NCBI RefSeq assembly: GCF_004803755.1
Contig: NZ_CP032311.1
Location: 4,976,501 to 5,040,500, forward strand
From: Pseudomonas sp. DG56-2
Lineage (GTDB): Bacteria > Pseudomonadota > Gammaproteobacteria > Pseudomonadales > Pseudomonadaceae
Reading direction: 5' to 3'
DNA: 64,000 bases
The notes below the pieces were generated by a model. It made no database searches. It saw nothing but the letters and a program-made list of their open reading frames with translations, and was not told where the DNA came from. Both the position numbers and the translations under genes were made by a program. Every line of letters begins with the position of its first letter. The first letter of the stretch is position 1. This document shows, piece by piece, positions 56,416 through 64,000 of this stretch.

Positions 56416-57033
56416 TTACAGGACGTCCAGCAGCTCGACGTCGAATACCAGTACGCTGTGCGGCGGAATGCTGCCAACGCCCTGAGCGCCGTAAGCCAGC
56501 TCGCTCGGAACGTACAGGCGCCACTTGCTGCCGGCATTCATCAGTTGCAGCGCTTCGGTCCAGCCTGCGATCACGCCGCCAACCGGGAATTCTGCTGGCT
56601 GGCCACGTTCGTAGGAGCTGTCGAAGACGGTGCCGTCGATCAGGGTGCCGTGGTAGTGAGTGCGAACGCTGTCGTCGCGGCTTGGCTTGGCGCCTTCGCC
56701 TGCGGTCAGCACTTCGAACTGCAGACCCGAAGCCAGGGTGGTGATGCCATCACGCTTGGCGTTCTCGGCCAGGAACGCTTTGCCTTCACCCGCAGCCGCT
56801 TCGGCCTTGGCAGCAGCTTCAGCTTGCATCACTTCACGGATGACCTTGAAGCTGGCCGACAGGTCTTCTTCACTGACGCGGCTGTCTTTGCCGTTGAATG
56901 CGTCGGTCAGGCCGGCCAGGATGGCGTCCAGGTTAACGCCCGGTGGCGGGTTGTCGCGCAGTTGGCCACCCAGCTGACGGCCGATGCCGTAGCTGACGCG
57001 CGTTTCGTCGGTAGACAGGTTGATTTCGGACAT
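56416..57033 (-). CDS. fklB: FKBP-type peptidyl-prolyl isomerase (FklB/Mip-like)
   Basis: The 205-residue protein has a helical N-terminal dimerisation region (about residues 1–95; SYGIGRQLGGQL) and a C-terminal FKBP domain (about 110–205). The FKBP signatures VRTHYHGTLIDGTVFDSSYERG and VIAGWTEALQLMNAGSKWRLYVPSELAYG are clear. It lacks an obvious signal peptide. ATG 57033 follows GGAG. Confidence 0.95.
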   Translation of the reverse strand: MSEINLSTDETRVSYGIGRQLGGQLRDNPPPGVNLDAILAGLTDAFNGKDSRVSEEDLSASFKVIREVMQAEAAAKAEAAAGEGKAFLAENAKRDGITTLASGLQFEVLTAGEGAKPSRDDSVRTHYHGTLIDGTVFDSSYERGQPAEFPVGGVIAGWTEALQLMNAGSKWRLYVPSELAYGAQGVGSIPPHSVLVFDVELLDVL

Positions 57034-57119
57034 TTGCTTGCTCCGCTGCAGGGCGCACGACAACCGCGCCCTTTATGAAAAGGGCGAGCAGCCTAGCACA
57101 CTGCGGCAAAGCAGTTCAG

Positions 57120-57425
57120 CTACCAGGCGGAACGTCGCGGCATCGGTATTTTCATATCGCCATCGCCGGCACTGCTTCCTCCGCACATCTCGTCATCCAT
57201 CGACCAATGGACAAGGTGCACAGGCACGGCAGGCAAACCATTGAGCAGACGTTGCGCATCGACCACCGAATGCACTTTCAGACGCTGCCCCTGCGTATCG
57301 GAAAGGGGGTGGGCATGGCCTTTGACACGGGCCTCAAGAATGAAGTCGCCGCCTTCGATGGCAATCAGGTTGAGCTCTTCCACATGACCGGCCTTGGCCT
57401 CAGTGTTCAGTTGTTGAAGGTTCAT
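57120..57425 (-). CDS. Conserved small protein (DUF6482-like)
   Basis: The 101-residue protein (MNLQQLNTEAKAGHVEELNLIAIEGGDFILEARV) is a known pseudomonad conserved protein with a short beta-rich fold. It lies between fklB and the YqhA gene on the same strand, separated from the latter by a terminator. Function unknown. Confidence 0.75.
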   Translation of the reverse strand: MNLQQLNTEAKAGHVEELNLIAIEGGDFILEARVKGHAHPLSDTQGQRLKVHSVVDAQRLLNGLPAVPVHLVHWSMDDEMCGGSSAGDGDMKIPMPRRSAW

Positions 57426-57510
57426 TGCGATACCTCGCTACTGGAACGTGGAGCAGGCACTTCGAGTGACGGTTCATTTTTTGTACAGCACGCGTCAAAG
57501 CACAAGGCAA

Positions 57511-57548
57511 AAACACAACCGCCCGTCCGTTTTGCAACGGACGGGCGG
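57511..57548 (-). terminator. Terminator downstream of the YqhA-like gene
   Basis: On the minus strand CCGCCCGTCCGTT pairs with AACGGACGGGCGG, followed by TTGTGTTTTT. It separates the YqhA-like gene from the gene downstream. Confidence 0.85.
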
Positions 57549-57573
57549 TCAGGTAATACGCCTGGCAGAGCGA

Positions 57574-58062
57574 TCAGTGCTTGGTCAGCTTATCCAGATA
57601 GCCCATGGCGAATGCCGACACTACGAAAGTCATGTGGATGATCACATACCACATCAAGTATTCGGTCTCGATGTTGCGTGCATCCATGAACACCCGCAAC
57701 AGATGGATCGAGGAAATTGCCACGATCGACGCTGCAACCTTCATCTTCAACGAAGATGAGTCCATCTTGCCCAGCCAATTGAGCTTTTCCTTGTCCTCAT
57801 CAATGTCCAGTTGCGAGACAAAGTTCTCGTAGCCGGAAATCATCACCATCACCAGCAGCCCGCCCACCAGCGCCATGTCGATCAAGGACAGGATCACCAG
57901 GATGAGGTCGGCTTCAGCCAGGGAAAAGATATTGGGCAATACATGGAAGATCTCCTGGAAGAACTTCAGTGCTAGCGCCAGCAGGCCCAACGACAGACCA
58001 AAATAGATCGGAGCGAGCAGCCAGCGCGAGGCATACATCGCATTTTCGATAATACGTTCCAT
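57574..58062 (-). CDS. YqhA-family inner-membrane protein
   Basis: The 162-residue protein has three to four membrane helices and the UPF0114/YqhA pattern: [39 protein letters not shown] and [27 protein letters not shown]. Function unknown. ATG 58062 ([14 protein letters not shown]) is the canonical start. Confidence 0.92.
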   Translation of the reverse strand: MERIIENAMYASRWLLAPIYFGLSLGLLALALKFFQEIFHVLPNIFSLAEADLILVILSLIDMALVGGLLVMVMISGYENFVSQLDIDEDKEKLNWLGKMDSSSLKMKVAASIVAISSIHLLRVFMDARNIETEYLMWYVIIHMTFVVSAFAMGYLDKLTKH

Positions 58063-58185
58063 TGATAACTCGTCAGGTGGCATTAAAAGCGAACAGGAGT
58101 ATAAACAGCCAGCCATGACAGAAAAAGCCCGTGGCACGCTGACACAGGCAGTACCGGGCGAGATTGGCGGGTCCGGAGGAACGCT

Positions 58186-58527
58186 TCAGGTTTCCGGATG
58201 GAACTGGAAGTCACCGACGTGGTGGACGCGCTCGCCATTGATCCGGCGAAGCTGGGCTTGCAGATGCACGCACCAGATCTGCGGATCATCCGCCAGCTGA
58301 TAACCGTGAAGGGTCAAGCTGTCGACGATAGCATCGAGTACCGACTCAGCCACGAAAGGCCCATGAAACGGCCCTTGAGCCTTGATCGCAGAAGGTTGTT
58401 CGCCCGCCATCCCTGCGGCGAAAAGAAGGGTCCACATGCCGTTGTCGCCGGCCAGCGGACGAATACTGCATTCAATGCGAGTCACCAGGCCCAGGCATTG
58501 ACGAGTAAGGCTGAGGCTGCGCGGCAT
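58186..58527 (-). CDS. Conserved small protein of unknown function (PA4575-like)
   Basis: The 113-residue protein (MPRSLSLTRQCLGLVTRIECSIRPLAGDNGMWTLLFAAGMAG…) starts after GAGGATCG. It lies between the YqhA-like and the Lon-like gene as in other pseudomonads. No domain is recognised. Confidence 0.75.
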   Translation of the reverse strand: MPRSLSLTRQCLGLVTRIECSIRPLAGDNGMWTLLFAAGMAGEQPSAIKAQGPFHGPFVAESVLDAIVDSLTLHGYQLADDPQIWCVHLQAQLRRINGERVHHVGDFQFHPET

Positions 58528-58638
58528 GGCGTCGATCCTCGGTAAAACCCCTGTTCAACCCTGCGCACAGGGCTGTTTCATTCCTGTAGTGACTACAGTC
58601 CTTAATGTGAAGAATAGAAGAGATTTGCTTTCGCGTGA

Positions 58639-58677
58639 AAAAACCGGCGCCCAGCGGTCACAGCCGCTGGAGCGCCG
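58639..58677 (-). terminator. Terminator downstream of the Lon-like gene
   Basis: On the minus strand GGCGCTCCAGCGG pairs with CCGCTGGGCGCC and is followed by GGTTTTTT. Confidence 0.9.
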
Positions 58678-58687
58678 ATAATTTGAC

Positions 58688-61126
58688 TCAGGACGATTTG
58701 ACCTGGGCCAAGGCCAGTTCGGCCTGCTCTTTCTCGGCCTCCTTGAGGTCTTCCTCGCTGATCATCTCGGCAATCACTCGCAGGCGTTCGACTACACGGG
58801 CGTTGACACTGCCTTCAGGGAATTCGCCCTCGGCATTCGGCTCGCCAGCAGGCTCGCCTACCAGCAGGCTCAAGGCTTCGTCGGCCTGGCTTACCGCGTA
58901 GACATGGAACATGCCAGCACGTACGGCCTGCAGAACCCGCTCATCCAGCATCAGCGTGGCAACGTTGGCGCGCGGGATGATCGCCCCCTGCTCGCCCGTC
59001 AGTCCTCGTGCTTCACAGAGCCGGAAGAAGCCTTCGATTTTCTCGTTGACCCCACCGACCGCCTGTACTTCGCCGAACTGGTTGATCGAACCGGTGATCG
59101 CGAAGCACTGCTTGAGTGGCGTCTTCGACAGGGCTGAAATCAGAGTGCAGGCTTCACCCAGCGATGCACTGTCACCGTCCACATATCCGTAGGACTGCTC
59201 CAGGGCAATACTTGCCGAAATCGCCAGCGGGAATTCCTGGGCATAACGGCTTCCCAGATACCCGGTGAGGATCATTACTCCTTTGGAGTGAATCGGTTGG
59301 CCAAGGTTGACCTCGCGTTCGATATCGACAATTCCGCTGCCACCTGGATAGACCGTAGCGGAAATGCGCGCCGGCACACCAAAGGCCGAATCCCCGACCT
59401 CCAGCACGGTAAGACCGTTGCATTTGCCTACAGCGGCCCCTTCGGTATCGATGAGGATGATGCCGGCCAGCATGTCGTCGAGAATTCGCGCCGACACCCG
59501 ACCGGTACGGGTAGCCTTGGCCTTCAGCGCCCGCTCGATATGACCGACATCGGTCATATCGTCGCTGGCCAGGTGGCGAATGAAGTCTGCCTCACTGACC
59601 AACTGGAACAAGTCGCCAATACGCGCTGACAGGCGCCCCTGATTTTCGGCCAGGCGCGCGCTGTAGGTCGCCAGCCGCGCCACGGCATCCCCGGTGAGCG
59701 GCGCCATGCCCTCTTCGCTGGTGCGGGTCTTGAGCAACTGAGCGAACTGCTCCAGGCTTTCATCGACCATTGGAATGTCTTCATCGAAGTCCACCAGCAC
59801 CCGGAACATCTCCTGGAAGTCCGGGTCGTGGTCTTGCAGGGCGTAATAGAGCTGGCGCGAACCGATGATCACGACCTTGATGTTCAGCGGCAACATTTGC
59901 GGATTGAGGGTGACGGTAGCCAAACGGCCGTACTCACCCAACGGCGACTCCATTTTCAGCTTGCGCGACTGCAGGGCTCGCTTCAGGGCGTCCCAGACAA
60001 AGGGCTCGCCAAGCATCTTCTCGGCTTCAAGAATCAGGAACCCACCGTTGGCCCGATGCAAGGCGCCAGGACGCAACTGACGATAGGTGGTGTACAAGGC
60101 GCCCTGGTCAGTGCTGTATTCGATCCGGCCAAACAGATTGTCATAGGTCGGGTGCGGCTCGAACACTACCGGCGCACCACCACTGACGTGATGGCCAACC
60201 ACCAGACTCGGGGCATATTGCTCTTCCAGGAGCTTGCGCGCCTGGGCGTCGGTCTTGCTGTCATCGACCAGTTGCTCGACCACTGTGCGCAACAGATACA
60301 CCTGCACGGCCTGCAGGTAAGCGCAGACGGCCGCATTCTCCGCGTACTTTTCCGACAGCGGCGCCAACAATGGCTGCAGCGCCAGGGTAATGGTTTCCTC
60401 GTTCAGCTGACGCAGCTGATTGTTCGACTCACGCTTCCACTGCGGCAGGCTGGCGAGTTCTTCGTTGAGGCGCTCCTCCAGATCAGCGATATCGTCGTGA
60501 AAGCGCTCGCGCAGGGCCTCTGGCAACTGCGCAAACTCCGCTTCATCCAGCGCCTTGCCATCGGCCATCGGCGTAAAGGCAACGTTGCTGCTGTCACGGT
60601 ACAGGGCTACGTCTTTCTCCAGCGACGCGCGCTCGATCACATCCAGCGCGCGGTCGTATCGCTGGTTGAAAGCGCGGTCGATGGCGCTTTTCTTCTGCTG
60701 GTAGGACGGATGCTCAAACACAGCCGGAAAGGTTGCCAGCAAATTGTCGATCAAACCGCCAATGTCACAAATGAACGATCCTGCGCTGCCTGGCGGCAGT
60801 TCCAGGGCCCGGGGTTCACGAGGGTCATCGAAATTGTTGACGTAGACCCAATCCGAGGGCGTCTGCAAGCGCTTGCCTTCGGCCTTGAGGTAACGTTTGA
60901 CGAACGAGAATCGCCCGGTACCGGGCTCACCCATGACAAATACGTTGTACCCAGGACGAGGCATGGCGACGCCGAACTGCAAGGCTTCGACAGCACGTTC
61001 CTGGCCAAGCACACCGCGAAAAGGCTCCAGATCATTGGTGGTGGAAAAGGCGAACTGTTCGGCGGAAAACGGCCGGGTCAAGGCTTCTGGCGCAAGACGC
61101 AGGCTCGCAGCAACAGGATCGGGCAT
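58688..61126 (-). CDS. Lon-like (AAA_32) protease with degenerate ATPase motifs
   Basis: The 812-residue protein combines an AAA_32-type N-terminal region with a C-terminal Lon S16 protease domain. The catalytic dyad is Ser653 in GDSAS and Lys696 in VNEKIEG. The P-loop reads GEPGTGRFS with Arg in place of the nucleotide-binding Lys, and the Walker B position reads GGFLILEAE without the usual Asp-Glu, so ATP hydrolysis may be lost or altered. It resembles ATP-independent LonC-type and other Lon-like proteases; substrates are unknown. Start ATG 61126 (MPDPVAASLRLAPE). Confidence 0.9.
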   Translation of the reverse strand: MPDPVAASLRLAPEALTRPFSAEQFAFSTTNDLEPFRGVLGQERAVEALQFGVAMPRPGYNVFVMGEPGTGRFSFVKRYLKAEGKRLQTPSDWVYVNNFDDPREPRALELPPGSAGSFICDIGGLIDNLLATFPAVFEHPSYQQKKSAIDRAFNQRYDRALDVIERASLEKDVALYRDSSNVAFTPMADGKALDEAEFAQLPEALRERFHDDIADLEERLNEELASLPQWKRESNNQLRQLNEETITLALQPLLAPLSEKYAENAAVCAYLQAVQVYLLRTVVEQLVDDSKTDAQARKLLEEQYAPSLVVGHHVSGGAPVVFEPHPTYDNLFGRIEYSTDQGALYTTYRQLRPGALHRANGGFLILEAEKMLGEPFVWDALKRALQSRKLKMESPLGEYGRLATVTLNPQMLPLNIKVVIIGSRQLYYALQDHDPDFQEMFRVLVDFDEDIPMVDESLEQFAQLLKTRTSEEGMAPLTGDAVARLATYSARLAENQGRLSARIGDLFQLVSEADFIRHLASDDMTDVGHIERALKAKATRTGRVSARILDDMLAGIILIDTEGAAVGKCNGLTVLEVGDSAFGVPARISATVYPGGSGIVDIEREVNLGQPIHSKGVMILTGYLGSRYAQEFPLAISASIALEQSYGYVDGDSASLGEACTLISALSKTPLKQCFAITGSINQFGEVQAVGGVNEKIEGFFRLCEARGLTGEQGAIIPRANVATLMLDERVLQAVRAGMFHVYAVSQADEALSLLVGEPAGEPNAEGEFPEGSVNARVVERLRVIAEMISEEDLKEAEKEQAELALAQVKSS

Positions 61127-61403
61127 CGGGCTTCCTTACTTCGGCGGGGCGGATGAAAGCATTCTGGCGCTGCCTGCCCGCGCCTTGCAAGGCTCATCGG
61201 AACAATATGTCGCAGGGGTGAAAACCCGCGTGGCGTCAACTTCCTCAGCAATTTTTCGCAATAAATCACGGAACCCTTAGATCGTGCCTAAACTCCATTA
61301 CTGCGCGGCTGGGTAAATAACCGACCCGCCCCTGGCACTCTGCTGACAGATATGCCAGACAACCCTGACCTTTGGTATCTACGACTAGAAAGAGAACAAA
61401 GCT

Positions 61404-61892
61404 ATGAAACGGATTCTTCTGGGTACTCTGTTCACCGCGGTCTCTCTCAACGCCATGGCCCAGGCCCCTGGCGGACCTGACTGCGGCTGGGGCAACATGC
61501 TGTTCGAGGGCCAACGAGGCACACCGGCCCACTTCCTCGCATCCACCACCAACGGCACCTCTGGCAACGCCACGTTCGGCATGACCTCGGGCACCAATGG
61601 CTGCTCGACCAATGCAGCGCTGACCTATGGCGGTAAATCCTGGTTCGCCATGAACGGGATGATGAACGAGCTCTCCGAAGACATGGCCAAGGGCCAGGGT
61701 GAAGCCCTGACCACCTACGCCGTGGTACTCGGCGTAGCCCCAGAAGACCGTGCGCACTTTGCCACTGTCACCCATCAACACTTCCAGGAAATCTTCAAGA
61801 CTGCAGATGTGACCGCCGAAGATGTCCACACCAACACACTGGCCATTCTGAAAAGCGATCCACGCCTGGCCAAATACGCAACCCAGGCTTAA
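61404..61892 (+). CDS. DUF3015-family secreted protein
   Basis: The 162-residue protein has a signal peptide (end MAQA/PGGPD) and the DUF3015 pattern GPDCGWGNMLFEGQRGTPAHFLASTTNGTSGNATFGMTSGTNGC with two conserved Cys. Function unknown. A GAAAGAGAAC ribosome site precedes ATG 61404; a terminator follows (61902–61930). Confidence 0.9.
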   Translation: MKRILLGTLFTAVSLNAMAQAPGGPDCGWGNMLFEGQRGTPAHFLASTTNGTSGNATFGMTSGTNGCSTNAALTYGGKSWFAMNGMMNELSEDMAKGQGEALTTYAVVLGVAPEDRAHFATVTHQHFQEIFKTADVTAEDVHTNTLAILKSDPRLAKYATQA

Positions 61893-61901
61893 GCTCGGCC
61901 C

Positions 61902-61930
61902 ACCCGCCCCTAACCGGGGCGGGTTGTTTC
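61902..61930 (+). terminator. Terminator downstream of the DUF3015 gene
   Basis: ACCCGCCCC (61902–61910) pairs with GGGGCGGGT (61916–61924) around TAACC and is followed by TGTTTCC. Confidence 0.85.
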
Positions 61931-61968
61931 CTGCCTCTATCGGCATCATTCAGACTTAGTTGCCCGAC

Positions 61969-63817
61969 ATGCTCAAACGCCTTGCCTACCTGGCGCTCTG
62001 TGCCTGCGCCCCGCTGCATGCTGCGCCCTCGATCGATGACTCACGCCTTTCACAATTGGCTGCCGATCGTTACTGGATATCTTTGGGCCACTACGAAACA
62101 GCCAAGCTCGGCGGATGGCGCAGCTATGTCGATGACCGGCGCTTCTTCCTTGCCGAGGACGGTGCGCACCATCCCGACCAGGAGTTGCGGGCCACGGTTG
62201 CGGCGCTGTATGCCCCGGCAAACCTTGGCGACAAGCACGCACAATGCGTATTTCCGGCGCGCACGCGGTGGCTGCGTGAGCAACTGCAACTCACCGACCT
62301 GCCTGCACCCGACTGCAAGGAGTACACGCAGTGGTACAAGGATGTGTCGCCACATAGCGCGGTAATGATCTTTCCGGCGGCCTATCTCAACAGCCCGTCC
62401 TCGATGTTCGGTCACACGCTGCTGCGCATCGACCAGGCCGACGTGCAGAGTAACGAGACGGCCCTGCTCAGCTATGCGGTCAACTTCGGTGCCTACATTG
62501 AAGGCAACGACAACAGTATTCTTTATGCCTGGAAAGGCCTGATGGGCGGTTATCCGGGGTTGTTCGCCCTGGTGCCCTATCAGGAAAAGCTCTCCGAATA
62601 CCGCAGCCTGGAGAACCGCGACCTGTGGGAGTACCGGCTCAACCTTACCCCGGAAGAAACCGGACGTATGGTCGAACATATCTGGAGCTCAAGCAGATCC
62701 AGTTCGACTACTTCTTCTTCGACGAAAACTGCTCCTATCGCCTGCTGGAACTGCTCCAGGTGGCCCGCCCCAGCCTGGACCTGACTTCACAGTTCCCGCT
62801 CACTGCAATACCCACCGACACAGTCAAGGCGGTCAAACAGTCCGGCCTGGTGGAGCGAATAGATTATCGGCCCTCACGCGAGCGCGAACTGCTCGAGCGG
62901 GCCAAGCCTCTGGACGCCAGCGAACAACAGCAAGTGTTGGCAGTAAGCACCGATACCACGCTGTTGCAGAGCCCCGCGTTCACCGCCCTGCCCCGCGAGC
63001 GCCAGGCCTTGATACAAGATGCCGCCTACCGCCTGGAACGCTATCGGGCCAACGGTCAGGAACGTGACCCTGCGCGAACCCAGCGCAGTTTCGAATTGTT
63101 GCGGGCGATCAACCGCAACCCGGCGCCAGAACTGGACATCGAACGTCCAGGCCTGCCCGAAGATGGCCATCAGTCTCGCACCTGGCAGTTGGGTGCAGGC
63201 ACTCGCGAAGACCGCGCCTTTGCCGAATACGGTCTGCGCATGGCGTATCACGACCTCAACGACAACGCGTATAGCTTCCCACTCGGCGCACAGATCGAAA
63301 TTCTGCAACTAAAGGTACGCCAGTACGAAGGCAACGACTGCAGGTCCAACGCCTGGACCTTGCCACTATCCGCTCGATGACGCCGCGCAACACCCTGCTG
63401 CAGCCGTGGTCGTGGGCAGGTTACCGGCGGTCTTGAGCGCGTACTGGGCAAGCATGAGGATGAAGTGCTGTCAGCCACCGTCAATGGCGGCGCAGGGGGC
63501 ACCTGGCAGCTGCTGACGAGTTGCTTGGATTTGCCCTGGGTACAGGTGAGGGTTGAGCACAATAACGCTTGCCGAAGTCATTTCTCCGGCAGCAGGCTTC
63601 ACACCGCCTGCTATGGCGCAACCCGTTGGGCACGTTGAGCCTTGAAGGCAAAGGCGATTATTTCACCAATGGCGAGGTACGCCGCAGTTTGAGCCTGAAC
63701 CAGCAATGGGAGCTGTCCCGCGACCTGGGCTTGCGTCTCAGCGCCAAGCGCGAATTCAGTCAGTTGGCGACGGCGCAGAACGAGCTGATGCTGGAATTGA
63801 AGTGGTACTACTACTAG
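61969..63817 (+). pseudogene. DUF4105-domain protein (Lnb-like) broken by clustered indels
   Basis: A signal peptide (MLKRLAYLALCACAPLHAA) and a DUF4105 region (FPAAYLNSPSSMFGHTLLRID…) are followed by a beta-barrel part. Reading crosses frames at 62683 (…VEHIW then ELKQIQFDYFFFDENCSYR), about 63336, 63413, 63510 and 63548–63597. Each is explained by one base missing or added, the first a G lost from TGGGAG. The final frame ends WYYY at 63817. DUF4105 proteins include apolipoprotein-remodelling enzymes (Lnb), but that role is inferred. The gene cannot be read as one product; sequence error at the contig edge or true decay are both possible. Confidence 0.85.
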
Positions 63818-63931
63818 GCCTCGATCACCCAACACCTTGATCACATCCTTTTGACAGCGCGCCGACAAGCCACGCCCTAGACTTTTCCAGGCACGTGGAG
63901 AATCTGAATATGTGGCGGTACGGCGCAAATA

Positions 63932-64000
63932 ATGGGAATGGCGGTGGTGCTCGGCGGTTGCCAGACAACCCACGAGCAATTGATCAATCAAGGTTATCCG
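63932..64000 (+). CDS. Lipoprotein start, truncated by the window edge
   Basis: MGMAVVLGGCQTTHEQ has a lipobox LGGC, so the product is exported and lipidated; the rest lies beyond the window. The better ribosome site (GTGGAG) serves ATG 63910, which is out of frame with the lipobox by one base (ATGTGGCGG…GCAAATAATG). One extra A would have shifted the frame, a further indel in the same area as the DUF4105 gene. Confidence 0.6.
   Translation, partial: MGMAVVLGGCQTTHEQLINQGYP

Noticed and set aside
59828..61156. Plus-strand frame of 442 codons opposite the Lon-like gene
   Set aside because: It is the complement of a conserved protease gene, and its product resembles no family.

Overview
This window reads as a chromosomal segment of a Pseudomonas species of the fluorescens/putida type. 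The reasons are the gene order prs–rplY–pth–ychF at the left edge, can–(small acidic protein)–rimI–(TonB-like protein)–mksFEB–creA–proB–obgE–rpmA–rplU–ispB in the right half, the gcd/oprB pair, GC-rich codon use with strong GGAG/AAGGAG ribosome sites, and REP-like palindromes between convergent or adjacent genes. No plasmid, phage or insertion-sequence genes and no CRISPR array were seen.

Layout. (1) 1–2.9 kb: core translation genes (end of prs, rplY, pth, ychF). (2) 2.9–6.8 kb: glucose porin oprB and PQQ membrane glucose dehydrogenase gcd, for periplasmic glucose oxidation. (3) 7.1–13.9 kb: a tripartite RND efflux operon plus a small membrane protein, divergent from soxR across a textbook SoxR promoter (sox box inside a 19-bp spacer). 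(4) 14–20.6 kb: glucarate/galactarate catabolism (kdgD, MFS importer, garD, 2,5-dioxovalerate dehydrogenase) with its GntR/FadR-type regulator; a 13-bp motif recurs at three promoters. (5) 20.6–31 kb: iron region with a FecI–FecR–siderophore receptor set, two MFS transporters, and a second FecI–FecR–receptor set that is wrecked (sigma gene internally deleted, receptor plug segment inverted, further deletion and frameshift). (6) 31.0–39.7 kb: tRNA-Met, then a Fur-box-preceded FecI–FecR–TonB receptor followed by a hemophilin-like secreted haem-binding protein and a Slam (type XI secretion) outer-membrane translocon; the Slam gene carries one in-frame TAA. An orphan FecR lies tail-to-tail with it. 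(7) 39.7–43.2 kb: LysE/LysR pair, M15-like peptidase, unknown periplasmic protein. (8) 43.2–58.5 kb: core genes including the condensin mksFEB. (9) 58.7–64 kb: a Lon-like protease with degenerate ATPase motifs, a DUF3015 protein, a DUF4105 gene broken by a cluster of single-base indels, and the start of a lipoprotein.

The most interesting system is the one at 31.4–38.7 kb. It looks like a Fur- and cell-surface-signalling-controlled haem scavenging cassette in which a Slam-type translocon delivers a hemophilin-like haemophore to the cell exterior for a dedicated TonB receptor. The function is inferred from protein-family features read by eye; no database search was possible.
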